From the NCBI GenBank assembly GCA_945874855.1, contig CAMCIP010000166.1:1-5332 (forward strand): a stretch of 5,332 bases of DNA, in the 5' to 3' direction. The notes under the pieces are model-generated. The model did not search any database and was not told where the DNA came from. It was given only the letters and a program-made list of their open reading frames with translations. Shown piece by piece: positions 4,244 through 5,332 of the stretch (position 1 is the first letter of the stretch; each line of letters starts with the position of its first letter). Source of the DNA: Brevundimonas vancanneytii. GTDB lineage: Bacteria; Pseudomonadota; Alphaproteobacteria; Caulobacterales; Caulobacteraceae. The position numbers and the translations under genes are program-made.

Positions 4244-5032
4244 TCAGATCTTCGCGGCAGGGGCCTCTGACCAGGCCGCGGCGACACGGGCGATCAGGTC
4301 GGGGTTGGGCGCGAAAGCATGGTCGCCGATGGCCGCGATGGCGGCGGCCGGGGTGGCGCTGTTGCAAAGGAAGGCGTGGTCGAAGTCCCTCAGGTCAGAC
4401 AGACGCACGGTCGCCTCGCGCTGGCTCAGACCCACCCGCTCCAGCCCCCGGGCGATCAGGGCCTGGGCCACGCCCTCCAGCTTGGGCCCCGCGGGCCAGG
4501 TGACCTGATCGCCGGAGACGAAGCCGAGGTTCCAGAGCGAGCCTTCCAGAACCCGACCATCGGCGTCGGTGAACAGGGCGTCGTCGAAGCCCGCGGCGCG
4601 GGCAGCGCGCCGGGCCCGCATCAGGCCGAAGGTGGCCACATGTTTGATCTCGGGCGCCTCACGCAGATAGGTGCGAACCTGGACCCGCATCGCGCCGGCC
4701 ATCGGGGTCGGCGGATCGGAGACGCTGATCATCACCCGCGGCACCCCGACCCAGGTCGCGTCGCGGTGGCCGATCTGGGGCGAGAAGAGACTGACCCTCA
4801 ACCAGGCCTCGGCCCGCTCGCCCAGCGCCTGGCGCATCAGGGCCCGCAAACGCGCCTCGCCGACGGCCTCGCCGAACAGGGCCACGGCTGCCGCATCCAG
4901 CCGCGCGAGATGCAGGTCCAGCCCCCGCACCCCACCGCCCTCGACGCGGAAGGAGGTGTAGGCCCCGTAGTTGACCAGGGCGAGGTAGCCCAGGTCGGAG
5001 GCGGTGGCGGGGGCGCCGTCGACGTGAAGCAT
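4244..5032 (-). CDS. Class IV (fold-type IV) PLP-dependent aminotransferase or lyase, substrate unknown
   Basis: A 262-residue member of the family containing branched-chain aminotransferases, D-amino-acid transaminases and aminodeoxychorismate lyase (PabC). Visible features are HLARLDAAA (41-49, matching the H-x-x-R-L motif that binds the cofactor phosphate), EIKHVATFG (128-136) with Lys130 as the expected Schiff-base lysine, DDALFTDADGRVLEGSLWN (150-168) with Glu163 in the family's E-G-S/T-x-x-N segment, and FLCNSATPAA (221-230). These indicate an active PLP enzyme. Length fits PabC and D-amino-acid transaminases better than the longer branched-chain enzymes, but I cannot settle the substrate, so no symbol is given. 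The ATG at 5032 has GAGGA (5042-5038) five bases upstream. The gene follows gyrA after only 30 bases, so readthrough is likely. A TACAAT box (4211-4206) lies just past its stop, but I see no matching -35. Confidence 0.88.
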   Translation of the reverse strand: MLHVDGAPATASDLGYLALVNYGAYTSFRVEGGGVRGLDLHLARLDAAAVALFGEAVGEARLRALMRQALGERAEAWLRVSLFSPQIGHRDATWVGVPRVMISVSDPPTPMAGAMRVQVRTYLREAPEIKHVATFGLMRARRAARAAGFDDALFTDADGRVLEGSLWNLGFVSGDQVTWPAGPKLEGVAQALIARGLERVGLSQREATVRLSDLRDFDHAFLCNSATPAAAIAAIGDHAFAPNPDLIARVAAAWSEAPAAKI

Positions 5033-5062
5033 TATGATCCTCGGCCGACGCAGGAGTAACGA

Positions 5063-5332
5063 CTACGCCGCCCCGCCCTCGCCCTCGTCATCCCCGCCGC
5101 TTTCCGGCAGGCGTTCGACGGAGACGACCTTTTCGCCATCGGCGGTGCGGAAGATGGTGACGCCCTGGCTGGCGCGGCCGACGACGCGGACCTGGGCCGC
5201 CGGGGTGCGGATCATCTGGCCGCCGGAGGTGACCAGCAGCAGGTCATCGCCCTCCTCCACCGGGAAGGCGGCGGTCAGGCGGTCGCCCGCGCGGCCGCCA
5301 AGTCCGTGGGCCGTCAGTCCCTGCCCGCCCCG
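5063..5332 (-). CDS. gyrA: DNA gyrase subunit A, C-terminal fragment (cut by window edge)
   Basis: The last 89 codons of gyrA plus a TAG stop; the gene enters from beyond base 5332. GyrA is the DNA-cleaving and rejoining subunit of gyrase, which introduces negative supercoils. The visible part is the end of the C-terminal beta-pinwheel that wraps DNA: RGGQGL at the window edge, DDLLLVTSGGQMIRT, then VRVVGRASQGVTIFRT and EKVVSVERLPE, which follow the repeated blade pattern (L-L-x-x-T-x-x-G-Q-x-I-R-T, then R-V-x-G-R-x-x-Q-G-V) of GyrA blades. The protein ends in an acidic, glycine-rich tail (GGDDEGEGGAA), similar in character to GyrA tails elsewhere. The catalytic tyrosine and the quinolone-resistance region are outside the window. 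Confidence 0.95.
   Translation of the reverse strand, partial: RGGQGLTAHGLGGRAGDRLTAAFPVEEGDDLLLVTSGGQMIRTPAAQVRVVGRASQGVTIFRTADGEKVVSVERLPESGGDDEGEGGAA

Noticed and set aside
3979..4287. Longer 102-residue version of the small ORF before coaD
   Set aside because: It would overlap the aminotransferase 3' end, and neither its first Met nor the one at 4224 has a ribosome site. Only the 65-codon version is kept, as doubtful.
4319..5059. Plus-strand 246-codon open frame opposite the aminotransferase
   Set aside because: The minus-strand frame has the class IV lysine and glutamate motifs and a good ribosome site; this frame has neither.
1..5332. Mobile element, CRISPR array, tRNA/rRNA, toxin-antitoxin or defence system
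   Set aside because: I found no transposase-like protein, spaced repeats, tRNA-like fold or defence domains. Composition and gene content look uniformly chromosomal.

Overview
The window is a GC-rich stretch of chromosome, with third codon positions dominated by G and C. It looks like an alphaproteobacterium of the Caulobacterales (Caulobacter/Brevundimonas type). Support comes from the protein style, from the gyrA-coaD-peptidylprolyl isomerase gene order, which I recall from Caulobacter, and from GANTC (CcrM-type) sites clustered upstream of coaD. The genus is inference; no rRNA or other definitive marker is present.

Layout from left to right. Bases 1-140 (minus) hold the N-terminus of phenylalanine 4-hydroxylase (phhA), cut by the window edge. 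Bases 223-537 (minus) hold an HspQ/YccV-type heat-shock, hemimethylated-DNA-binding domain protein. After a divergent intergenic region (538-682), a short-form Ppx/GppA phosphatase runs on the plus strand (683-1798). Its last 49 bases overlap, tail to tail, the end of a minus-strand cluster. Read in its own direction, that cluster is: gyrA C-terminus (5332-5063, partial), a class IV PLP aminotransferase (5032-4244), a regulatory-looking gap (4243-3983) with a doubtful small ORF, coaD (3982-3494), and two tandem exported cyclophilin-type peptidylprolyl isomerases (3497-2661 and 2661-1750).

coaD and the two isomerases are almost certainly co-transcribed. Their junctions are ATGA (4-base overlap) and TGATG (1-base overlap), which suggests translational coupling. 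CoaD makes dephospho-CoA in the cytoplasm, while both isomerases carry signal peptides and should work in the periplasm, so shared transcription need not mean shared pathway. The gap before coaD has a terminator-like hairpin with six U residues, then a sigma-70-type promoter candidate, preceded by four GANTC sites within 44 bp, three of them in a 9-bp tandem repeat.

Most of the window is conserved housekeeping sequence. I see no mobile element, CRISPR array, tRNA, rRNA or obvious new defence or metabolic system. The points worth a second look are the GANTC cluster before coaD, the antisense poly-Gly/poly-Pro overlap of ppx and the distal isomerase, and the duplicated cyclophilins with a conserved cysteine pair and altered active-site positions.
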